30,490 nt of DNA from Clostridiales bacterium. GTDB lineage: Bacteria > Bacillota > Clostridia > Oscillospirales > Oscillospiraceae. This document shows positions 5,490 to 12,402 of this stretch, in pieces. Numbering within the stretch: the stretch's first letter is position 1; each line of letters opens with the position of its first letter. The stretch lies in the NCBI GenBank assembly GCA_004555705.1, contig SFHI01000017.1, forward strand, positions 1-30,490, in the 5' to 3' direction. A program made the position numbers and the translations under genes. The notes under the pieces were generated by a model. That model was not told the DNA's origin. It searched no databases and saw only the letters and a list, made by a program, of their open reading frames with translations.

Positions 5490-7607
5490 TTATTCCAGTA
5501 CAATCCTCGCGCTGATCGTATTCTCCCCGGTGAGACTGAGGCTGTACGCATCCGGCTGGGAACCGCCCGCGCAGAGGATAAATTCTCCCGGCTCGTACAC
5601 CCGTTCGCCCGCTTCCGTGATGATCGCGAACATCTCCCCGGGGATTTCCACGGAAACCTCCGCCCGTTCCCCGGCCTTCAGAGAAATATGCCGGAAGGCG
5701 CACAGGCGGTATTTGGGCGTATGCACGGACGCCTCCACATCCCTCAGATAGAACTGCACCACGGTGTCGGAGTCCATGCTTCCCGTGTTTTCCACCGTAA
5801 CCGAAGCCCGCGCCTCCTGCCCGGCTTCCACCTTCTCATCCGCTTTCAGACCGGAGTAGGCAAACCGGGTATAGCTCAGCCCGTAGCCGAAGGGGAACAG
5901 CGGCTCTCCTGTGAAATACTTGTAAGTTCTTTCCTTCATGCTGTAGTCGCAGAAGTCCGGGAGGGTGTTTTCGTTTTTATAGAAGGTCACAGGCAGCCTT
6001 CCGCTGGGGCTGAATTCGCCGAACAGCAGGTCCGCAATGGCCTTGCCGCCCATGGCCCCGGGATACCAGGCCTGGACAATGGCAGATGCTCCCTCATTGC
6101 CCCCGGCAAAGTCCACGGCGCTGCCGCTTAGGTTCACGATGATGAACGGTGTATTCCCCTGGCAGAGGGTATCCACAAGCCTTCGCTGGGGTTCGGGGAG
6201 CAGCAGGTCCCGCTTGTCGCCGCCCATCTCCTGGCCCGGCATTTCCTCGCCCTCAATGGTCTCGTCCAGGCCGGTCACCAGGATCACCAGGTCCGACAGC
6301 TCCGCCATGGCCTTCACCTCGCCCATTCTGTCGCCGCAGTCCGGGTCATCCGGCGCGTACAGATGGCACCCCTTGGAATAGAGCACCCTGCACTCCGGCA
6401 GGCTGGTGCAAATGGCCTCCAGCACCGTGTGGTACTGGTTGGCGGTGCCGTGATAATTGCCCTCCAAAGCGGTGACGGAATCGGCGTTGGGACCGATCAC
6501 AGAAATACATCTGAGCTTATCCTCGGCAAGGGGCAGGATGCCGTTGTTCTTCAGCAGCACCAGCGACTCTCTGGCCATTCGCTCGTTGATGCTGCGGCTG
6601 TAGTCCGTATCCACATCCTGCATCCCCAGGCCATCAAAGGGCGTGTGGGCATCAAACATTCCCAGCTTCATCCGGGTGGTCATCAGAACCACCGCGGCAT
6701 GGCGCACCGTTTCCTCGGAAAGCAGCCCCTGCTCCACCGCACTGAGCACCCGCTCATAGGTACAGCCGCAGTTGAGCACGCAGCCGTTTTCCAGCGCCAG
6801 CTTCACCGACTCCTCGGGTACGGAGGTCACTTTGTGGTGCTGGTGGAAATCCGCCACTGCCCAGCAGTCCGAGGTCACATAGCCCCGGAAGCCCCACCGC
6901 TCCGTGAGAATCTCCTTCAGCAGCGTTTTGCTGCCGCAGGCAGGCTCCCCGTTCACCCGGTTGTAGGCGCCCATGACACCCTCCACCCCGGCGTCCACCA
7001 GGGCATGGAAGGCGGGCAGATAGGTTTCCTCCATATCCTGCCCGGAAACCCGGGCATCAAATTCGTGGCGCAGCTTTTCCGGGCCGCTGTGCACCGCGAA
7101 GTGCTTGGCGCAGGCAGCAGCCTTCAGGTACCTAGTGTCGTCTCCCTGAATTCCCTTCACAAAGCTGACGCCCATTCTCCCCGTCAGGTAGGGGTCCTCG
7201 CCGTAGGTTTCCTGTCCCCTTCCCCACCGGGGGTCCCGGAAAATGTTCACATTGGGGGACCAGAAGGTGAGGCCCTTGTAAATGCCGTAGTCCCCATACC
7301 GCTGACTGACATTATACTTGGCCCGGCCCTCCGTGGAGATCACATCCCCAACCTTCCGCATCAGCGGTTCGTCAAAGGATGCCGCCATGCCGATGGCCTG
7401 GGGGAATACCGTGGCCATCCCGGCCCGGGCGACTCCGTGAAGCGCCTCATTCCACCAGTTGTAGTCCTTCACCCCCAGGCGCTTTACGCCCTTGGCACCA
7501 TGGAGCAGCTGGGCCGCGCACTCCTCCAGGGTCATGCGGCTGACCAAATCCTCCGCCCGCTCTTCAAAGCTGAGGCGCTCGTCCAGGTATTTTGGCTTTT
7601 CTTCCAT
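5490..7607 (-). CDS. Glycoside hydrolase family 3 beta-glycosidase (beta-glucosidase/xylosidase type)
   Basis: This 705-residue enzyme has the three-part GH3 layout. The N-terminal barrel carries KHF (168-170) and the nucleophile motif TSDCWA with Asp247. An alpha/beta sandwich follows (about 360-570, ARESLVLLKNNGILPL onward). A fibronectin-III-like domain closes the protein (about 600-690, FPFGYGLSYT before it). GH3 enzymes remove terminal beta-linked glucose or xylose from oligosaccharides; the sequence resembles the xylosidase-like subgroup, but the sugar is not certain. No signal peptide is present, so it probably acts in the cytoplasm on imported oligosaccharides. The start at 7607 was chosen for GGGAGG eight bases upstream; an in-frame ATG at 7649 lacks one. 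No sugar transporter or regulator lies next to it. Confidence 0.93.
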   Translation of the reverse strand: MEEKPKYLDERLSFEERAEDLVSRMTLEECAAQLLHGAKGVKRLGVKDYNWWNEALHGVARAGMATVFPQAIGMAASFDEPLMRKVGDVISTEGRAKYNVSQRYGDYGIYKGLTFWSPNVNIFRDPRWGRGQETYGEDPYLTGRMGVSFVKGIQGDDTRYLKAAACAKHFAVHSGPEKLRHEFDARVSGQDMEETYLPAFHALVDAGVEGVMGAYNRVNGEPACGSKTLLKEILTERWGFRGYVTSDCWAVADFHQHHKVTSVPEESVKLALENGCVLNCGCTYERVLSAVEQGLLSEETVRHAAVVLMTTRMKLGMFDAHTPFDGLGMQDVDTDYSRSINERMARESLVLLKNNGILPLAEDKLRCISVIGPNADSVTALEGNYHGTANQYHTVLEAICTSLPECRVLYSKGCHLYAPDDPDCGDRMGEVKAMAELSDLVILVTGLDETIEGEEMPGQEMGGDKRDLLLPEPQRRLVDTLCQGNTPFIIVNLSGSAVDFAGGNEGASAIVQAWYPGAMGGKAIADLLFGEFSPSGRLPVTFYKNENTLPDFCDYSMKERTYKYFTGEPLFPFGYGLSYTRFAYSGLKADEKVEAGQEARASVTVENTGSMDSDTVVQFYLRDVEASVHTPKYRLCAFRHISLKAGERAEVSVEIPGEMFAIITEAGERVYEPGEFILCAGGSQPDAYSLSLTGENTISARIVLE

Positions 7608-7681
7608 ATTCGTATCCTCCCATTCATTGCCGGGGAACCGACTTTCCAAGAAATCGCGTACCCTCTTTTCCCATCAGCCTG

Positions 7682-7927
7682 ACAAATTGTTGTTTGAAAG
7701 TGCGCGTTCAAAATATGCTGTCATTGCGAGCCAGTGCGCACACTGGCGTGGCAATCCCCCGGTTAGAGGTAAAATATATCGACAATTGCCCTACAGAGCA
7801 GGGAAATCCCACGATTTTTGGTGGTAATCGTTATCTGGTTCCTTTCAACCGGGGGATTGCCACACCAGGAAAGCGGACTGGTTCGCAATGACAGGTAATT
7901 TGTAACCCGCACTTTCAAACAACAGAC
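7682..7927. repeat. Family A palindromic element (A2)
   Basis: The left terminus ACAAATTGTTGTTTG (7682-7696) is followed by GAAAGTGCG, matched on the right by CGCACTTTCAAACAACA. Inside are the family A arms: TGTCATTGCGA, a CCAGTG/CACTGG side hairpin and TGGCAATCCCCCGG on the left, and the complementary CCGGGGGATTGCCA and TCGCAATGACA on the right. The right side hairpin is degenerate here. The right terminus is cut short where family D element D1 begins at 7928. Confidence 0.9.
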
Positions 7928-8096
7928 GACCTCTAAAAACTACTTTTTGCGGTTTTGAGCGAGAGAATTTTGCACAACAAAAGTTTTGGAAATTCCGGAA
8001 TACTTGGTGTATTGCGGAATTTTCAAAACGCATTGTTGGGTCAAAAGATACGCTCAAAATGCAAAAGGGTAGTTTTTAGAGGTGCCCAACAATTTA
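7928..8096. repeat. Family D palindromic element (D1)
   Basis: Terminal repeat GACCTCTAAAAACTAC (7928-7943) is the complement of GTAGTTTTTAGAGGT (8069-8083). A central hairpin pairs AAATTCCG with CGGAATTT. It ends with GTGCCCAACAATTTA, shared with copy D2 at 12088. It directly abuts A2. It has no coding content. The 7608-8247 gap is otherwise empty of genes. Confidence 0.85.
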
Positions 8097-8196
8097 TAGT
8101 CCCATTTGCCAGCTTTCCTGTGATATCATTCATTGTACAGGACCCTTCTGGAATGTCAAGTGAAACAAGACTGCGAGGTTTCTTCCATAGAGGCAT

Positions 8197-8232
8197 AAAA
8201 AACGCACCCGGAGGGAAATCCACTCCGGGTGC
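8197..8232 (-). terminator. Terminator of the TRAP transporter operon
   Basis: On the minus strand GCACCCGGAG pairs perfectly with CTCCGGGTGC and is followed by G and six Ts. It starts 16 bases beyond the permease stop. Confidence 0.9.
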
Positions 8233-8247
8233 ATTGGAAAGGAATAC

Positions 8248-10194
8248 TCAGCTTGCGGGGACAATTGCCTTCTTGCCGGTAATGTACTGCACAGCCATAA
8301 CCGTGCCAACCAGCACAAGTCCCACGGAATCGGTAACGACACCGGGGTAAATCAGCATCAGCCCGCCCACGGCGCTGGCAATTCTGAGATACCAGGGCAT
8401 CTTTCGGAATACATGCCCCTCCAGGGCGGCGGACACGCCGAAAATGCCCACCAGGGAGGTAATGCTGATAAGAATCACTTCCCCCACGTTGGTGTCCACC
8501 AGCAGCATAGCGGGATTCAGAGCGAACACATAGGGCACAATAAACGCTCCGATAGCCAGCTTGGTGGAAACCAGGGCCGTTTTCATGGGATTTCCCTGGG
8601 CAATGGCAGCTCCCGCGTAAGCCGCCAGGGCAACGGGGGGCGTCAGATCGGCGACAATACCGAAATAGAACACGAAGAAATGAGCCGCGACAGCCGGGAC
8701 ACCCATCCGGATCAGAATAGGAGCACAGGTGGCCGCCATGATGCAGTAGTTGGCTGTGGTGGGAACACCCATGCCCAGCACGATGCAGCAGATCATGGTC
8801 AGGAACAATGCGATAATCACCCGATTGCCAGCCAGGGCTACAATGCCGTTGATCAGCATATTGGCCAGGCCCGTCATGGTGATGGTGCCCGCGATGATGC
8901 CCGCGATACCGCAGGCAGCGGCAACGGTAATGGTCCCCTGTCCGCCGGCGGCCAGAGCCTCCAGAAGCCGCTTGGGGGTAATCCGGTTTCCCTTGTTGAA
9001 CATACTCACAACCACCGCAGCCACAATGGCGATGGCAGCGGCGTACTGGATGCTCTTGGTGCTGGTACTGACCAGGTAGATCAGCAGAACCAGGGGCAGC
9101 AGCAGGTAAACCTGACCCAGCAAGGGCCGGATTTTGGGAAGCTCCTCCCTCTTGAGGCCCCGCAGTCCCAGCTTTTTCGCCTCCAGGTGGACGGAGATGA
9201 AGATGCCCGCGAAATACAGTACAGCAGGAAGAATGGCCTTCAGCACAATCTGGCTGTAGGGAAGCTGGACATAGTCCGCCATCAGGAAGGCAGCCGCGCC
9301 CATGATGGGGGGCATGATCTGCCCGCCGGTGGATGCGGAGGCCTCGGCTGCGGCAGCAAACTCCGGCTCATAGCCGGTTTTCTTCATCAGCGGAATGGTC
9401 ACGGAGCCGGAGCCCACGGTATTGGCCACGGAGGAGCCGGAAACCATACCCTCCATGGCGCTGACCACCACGGCAACCTTGGCGGGACCGCCGGAGAAAC
9501 CGCCCACCGCGGCGTTGGAGATGTTGATAAAGAAGTCAGCGATTCCGGTCCGCTCCAGAAACGCGCCGAAGATAATAAACACCACAATAAACTTGGAGCA
9601 GACATTGATGGGCGTGGAGAAGATGCCCTCTTTGCTGTAGAACAGGTACCGGACGGAGTAATTCAGCCTGCGCAGGAACGAGGGGTTGGAAAGGCCCCAG
9701 ATCAGAGCGTAGACAAGGAAGCCCCCCGCCACGATCAGGATGGGCAGTCCCACACTCCTTCGGCAGACCTCGCCCAGGGTCAGAATGGCTACAATGCCGA
9801 TGACGACCTGATACCAGGTCAGATTACTGCCCTGCTGAATGATGCTGACGGCGTTGAAGGAGAAATAGAGGAACGCTCCCGTGCCGAGAACCATCATCAC
9901 GATGTCATACCAGGGGATGTAATTTGTTTTCTGATGTCCCTTTCGGGCAGGGAACACCAGAAAGCCCAGCAGCACGATCCAGGCCACGAAGGTGGTGAGC
10001 CGAAGCTCCTCCAGCCAGCTGGTGAACAGGGTCACATACAAACAGAACAGGGAAAACGCCGCCAGAACGCAGTTCACCGCGAACCGGGGCTTGCCCTCCC
10101 AGATTCTGACGTTGGACTCCCGGTCATATTTTTTCATGACGGCATCCATATCCATGGGCTCTTCCGTCTTTGTTTTTTTCTTCAAGAATGCCAT
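8248..10194 (-). CDS. TAXI-type TRAP transporter fused permease (DctQM fusion)
   Basis: This 648-residue membrane protein has the layout of TAXI-TRAP permeases, in which the small DctQ-like subunit (about residues 35-170) is fused to the large DctM-like subunit (about 180-600). Typical stretches are GSGSVTIPLMKKTGYEPEFA and GGQIMPPIMGAAAFLMADY, conserved in the DctM substrate-path region, and GMGVPTTANYC in the second half. It works with the binding protein encoded just upstream to take up a carboxylate or similar solute driven by an ion gradient. The start follows GGGAGG. It is the second gene of a two-gene operon, 81 bases after the binding protein, and ends at a strong terminator. The substrate cannot be told from sequence. 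Confidence 0.95.
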   Translation of the reverse strand: MAFLKKKTKTEEPMDMDAVMKKYDRESNVRIWEGKPRFAVNCVLAAFSLFCLYVTLFTSWLEELRLTTFVAWIVLLGFLVFPARKGHQKTNYIPWYDIVMMVLGTGAFLYFSFNAVSIIQQGSNLTWYQVVIGIVAILTLGEVCRRSVGLPILIVAGGFLVYALIWGLSNPSFLRRLNYSVRYLFYSKEGIFSTPINVCSKFIVVFIIFGAFLERTGIADFFINISNAAVGGFSGGPAKVAVVVSAMEGMVSGSSVANTVGSGSVTIPLMKKTGYEPEFAAAAEASASTGGQIMPPIMGAAAFLMADYVQLPYSQIVLKAILPAVLYFAGIFISVHLEAKKLGLRGLKREELPKIRPLLGQVYLLLPLVLLIYLVSTSTKSIQYAAAIAIVAAVVVSMFNKGNRITPKRLLEALAAGGQGTITVAAACGIAGIIAGTITMTGLANMLINGIVALAGNRVIIALFLTMICCIVLGMGVPTTANYCIMAATCAPILIRMGVPAVAAHFFVFYFGIVADLTPPVALAAYAGAAIAQGNPMKTALVSTKLAIGAFIVPYVFALNPAMLLVDTNVGEVILISITSLVGIFGVSAALEGHVFRKMPWYLRIASAVGGLMLIYPGVVTDSVGLVLVGTVMAVQYITGKKAIVPAS

Positions 10195-10227
10195 TGCCTA
10201 CCTCCCGGGAAAATTGGGTAATACGGA

Positions 10228-10258
10228 CTGGCTGCGGCGAATGGTTCGCCGCAGCCAG
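10228..10258 (-). promoter_or_regulatory. Strong intercistronic hairpin between binding protein and permease genes
   Basis: A perfect 14-base stem (CTGGCTGCGGCGAA with its complement) and a three-base loop lie 17 bases after the binding-protein stop. No T tract follows, so it is unlikely to be a full terminator. Such hairpins commonly protect the upstream mRNA from 3' decay and so raise binding-protein level relative to permease. Confidence 0.7.
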
Positions 10259-10275
10259 AGCGCATTCAGCTTTGC

Positions 10276-11241
10276 TTACTCAGTGGGAACCGTTACGCCC
10301 TTCTCGGCGAAATACTTGGCGGCTCCGGCATGGAAGGGAGCGGCCATACCGCTGGTGGCATTTTCAATGCTCAGCTCCTTGCCCTTGCCGTTCTCGGCGG
10401 CAATGGCATCCACGTTGTCAAAAATGGCCTTGGTCAGGTTGTAGACATCGTCCTCGCTGGCGGAAGCGGCTACGATCAGCGTGGCCTTCACAGTGACGGT
10501 GGTCACGTCCTCGGTCTGACCGGCGTAGGTTCCGGCGGGGATGGTGTAGGTGGTGTAGAAGGCGCAGTCGGCCATCAGCTTATCGGCGACAGCACCGTCG
10601 ATGGGAACCAGGTAAGCGCTGTTGGTGGTGCAAAGCTCGGTGATGGCAGCGGTGGGAGCGCCGGCCACGATGAAGGCCGCATCAATCTTGCCGTCCTTCA
10701 AAGCATCGGTGCTGTCGGCGAAGCTCTGGTACTGGGCCTTGATGTCGTCCTCGGTGAGGCCCGCGGCGGCCAGCACATCCATGGCGTTGAAGTACACCCC
10801 GGAGCCGGGGGCGCCGATGGAAACGCTCTTGCCCTTGAGGTCAGCAACGGACTTGATCTCGGGGTCCATGGTCACCAGCTGAACCGCCTCGGCGTAAAGG
10901 CCGGCCACAACCCGGAAGGAGTTGATCTTGCCATTGGACTCGAAGGAGCGGCTGCCCGCCCAGGCATAGGCCATAACGTCGGACTGAACAGTGCCCAGCT
11001 GGTAGTCGCCGGAATCAATGGATTCGATATTGGCCTTGGAGCCGTCGGTGGAAACCACGGTCACATCAATTCCCGCGTTATTCTTAATGTACTGTCCCAG
11101 CACACCGCCGAAGGCGTAATAGGTGCCGGAGGTACCGCCGGTACCCATGGTCATTTTGGAAGCGCCTCCGGAACCGCAGGCAGCCAGCGAGAGAGCCATG
11201 GTCAGGGCCAAAACGATCGCAAGCATCTTCTTCATTTTCAT
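10276..11241 (-). CDS. TAXI family TRAP transporter solute-binding lipoprotein
   Basis: This 321-residue protein starts with a lipoprotein signal peptide (MKMKKMLAIVLALTMALS) and a lipobox LAAC with the lipid-modified Cys22. The mature part is a TAXI-type binding protein: MGTGGTSGTYYAFGG near the start and DLKGKSVSIGAPGSG in the middle are characteristic. It would be anchored on the outer face of the membrane and hand its ligand to the fused permease encoded downstream. TAXI proteins bind small carboxylates such as glutamate, but the ligand here is unknown. The start follows GAGGAGG. A near-consensus promoter with a palindrome over its -10 box lies just upstream. Confidence 0.95.
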   Translation of the reverse strand: MKMKKMLAIVLALTMALSLAACGSGGASKMTMGTGGTSGTYYAFGGVLGQYIKNNAGIDVTVVSTDGSKANIESIDSGDYQLGTVQSDVMAYAWAGSRSFESNGKINSFRVVAGLYAEAVQLVTMDPEIKSVADLKGKSVSIGAPGSGVYFNAMDVLAAAGLTEDDIKAQYQSFADSTDALKDGKIDAAFIVAGAPTAAITELCTTNSAYLVPIDGAVADKLMADCAFYTTYTIPAGTYAGQTEDVTTVTVKATLIVAASASEDDVYNLTKAIFDNVDAIAAENGKGKELSIENATSGMAAPFHAGAAKYFAEKGVTVPTE

Positions 11242-11293
11242 TACGGAATCCTCCTCGTCTTTTCTTATCGGGGCATCGCCCCAAAAATTGGAA

Positions 11294-11312
11294 TGGATGT
11301 ATTATACATCCA
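11294..11312. promoter_or_regulatory. Operator-like palindrome over the -10 box of the TRAP promoter
   Basis: TGGATGTA (11294-11301) and TACATCCA (11305-11312) form a perfect eight-base inverted repeat with a three-base centre that covers the -10 box. Its position suggests repression by an unidentified dimeric regulator. Confidence 0.5.
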
Positions 11313-11329
11313 ATTTTGCAATTTTGCAA
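11301..11329 (-). promoter_or_regulatory. SigA promoter of the TRAP operon
   Basis: On the minus strand TTGCAA (11324-11329), a 17-base spacer and a perfect TATAAT (11301-11306) lie about 60 bases upstream of the binding-protein start. Confidence 0.8.
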
Positions 11330-11339
11330 GCACAAAATC

Positions 11340-11649
11340 TCAAAGCACCCCGGTCTTCCCCCTCCGAACCCGGGCCGAACGCAGAAATTATGCGATTTTT
11401 CCTTTTTGAAAATTCATTTTCGAGGGGTTTTCCGTGTCCACCCAGCACCAAATTTGTATATTCTGCACAGCATTCCATTCCGTTTTCTCCCCTCTTTGCT
11501 CCATTTCGCTGATTTGTTTGTTCTGTGCGGATTGCTGTGCTTTTCCGACGGACGCGTGGAAAAAAGCCCCGGACTCCGTCAGAATCTCCCGGGTATCTTC
11601 CGGAAAAGAGGAAGATATTGTTCAAAATGTCCTTTGCAAAAATAGGGGT
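11340..11649. other. Gene-free stretch with no recognised feature
   Basis: Open frames on both strands have no ribosome site and no recognisable motif. Nothing else stands out apart from a few short CATTCC repeats. Confidence 0.6.
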
Positions 11650-12061
11650 TCAATGAAAGAGTTTGTGTGTTTGAGCACATCATTCCCTTGCCTGCGTTCC
11701 TACGGGGCGCAGGATGTGGAAATCACGATTGACCGAAAGATTCGGCTGCCCGGCAAATTGGTGTATGATGGTTTCACATACATTGCGTTGCTGCCGTAGT
11801 AGGCTGTTATATCTAAATCTTTAGGAACCAGTGAAGAACAGAAAAACGTTGTCATCCCGAGCAAGCGTAGCGCGTCGAGGGATCTACGCATTTCGTCACC
11901 ATTTGCAGTCAATTCAGTGCCAAGATCCTTCGACTTCACTCTTACGTGACAGCACTGTTGAAACTTTTTAGGATCTAAAGAATTAGAAATAACAAGCTAG
12001 TAGGGGCGGCTATTAGCCGCCTACGGCAGCATCTCAACAAACACACAAGTTTTTTCATTGA
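11650..12061. repeat. Family E element (E1), about 410 bp, with nested repeats
   Basis: The left end TCAATGAAAGAGTTTGTGTG (11650-11669) and the right end ending in CACACAAGTTTTTTCATTGA (12042-12061) form an imperfect terminal inverted repeat. The first 66 bases are closely shared with E2 at 27792. Inside are a GTCATCCCGAGC...GTCGAGGGATC arm with a partner GATCCTTCGAC (a widespread repeat style) and a CAAATTGGTGT motif resembling the A/B/C terminus. Short open frames inside look non-coding. Confidence 0.75.
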
Positions 12062-12087
12062 ACCAAAATAGGACCAAACGGTGTGGC

Positions 12088-12251
12088 GACCTCCAAAAAC
12101 TACTTTTTTGTTTTAAGGCGAGAGATTTTGTATCAGCAAAAGATTTAGAAAGTCCGGAATCCTTTGTGTCGTGCGGACTTTTCAAAACGAATGCTCCGGC
12201 AAAAGAACCGTGCAAAAACCAAAAGGGGGGTTAGAGGTGCCCAACAATTTA
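12088..12251. repeat. Family D palindromic element (D2)
   Basis: This copy matches D1 from GACCTCCAAAAACTAC to the end GAGGTGCCCAACAATTTA. Its central hairpin pairs AAAGTCCG with CGGACTTT, where D1 has AAATTCCG with CGGAATTT, so one base pair has changed on both sides and pairing is kept. The right terminal repeat is partly eroded. Confidence 0.85.
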
Positions 12252-12273
12252 CCTTGCATCTTCCCCATTCTCC

Positions 12274-12312
12274 CCAGCCCTCCATTGGTTTTCCCGGAGG
12301 GCTGGTTATTTT
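12274..12312 (+). terminator. Terminator-like hairpin with no upstream gene
   Basis: CCAGCCCTCC (12274-12283) pairs perfectly with GGAGGGCTGG (12296-12305) and is followed by TTATTTTA. It points in the plus direction just before the miaB promoter, yet no plus-strand gene precedes it for several kilobases. Confidence 0.7.
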
Positions 12313-12338
12313 ACAGACTTCTTTTCCCTTTTCGGGCC

Positions 12339-12367
12339 TTGAAAACCGGCTTTGAAAATGGTATGAT
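12339..12367 (+). promoter_or_regulatory. SigA promoter of miaB
   Basis: TTGAAA (12339-12344), 17 bases, then TATGAT (12362-12367), 35 bases before the miaB start. It is the clearest entry point for the miaB-mutSL-miaA-hfq block. Confidence 0.75.
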
Positions 12368-12402
12368 ACATAGTTGATATGATATGCCCCAAGGAGGAGC
12401 CC

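Noticed and set aside
7683..7925. Family A repeats considered as a CRISPR-like array
   Set aside because: Copies are single, several kilobases apart, and palindromic with unique flanks; there are no regular spacers and no cas genes.
8413..10221. Plus-strand open frame of 602 codons opposite the TRAP permease
   Set aside because: His/Gly/Gln-rich shadow frame without a start signal; the permease on the minus strand is clearly real.
11434..11939. Short open frames on both strands in the 1.1 kb gap before miaB
   Set aside because: No ribosome sites, no recognisable motifs, and much of the region is repeat E1.
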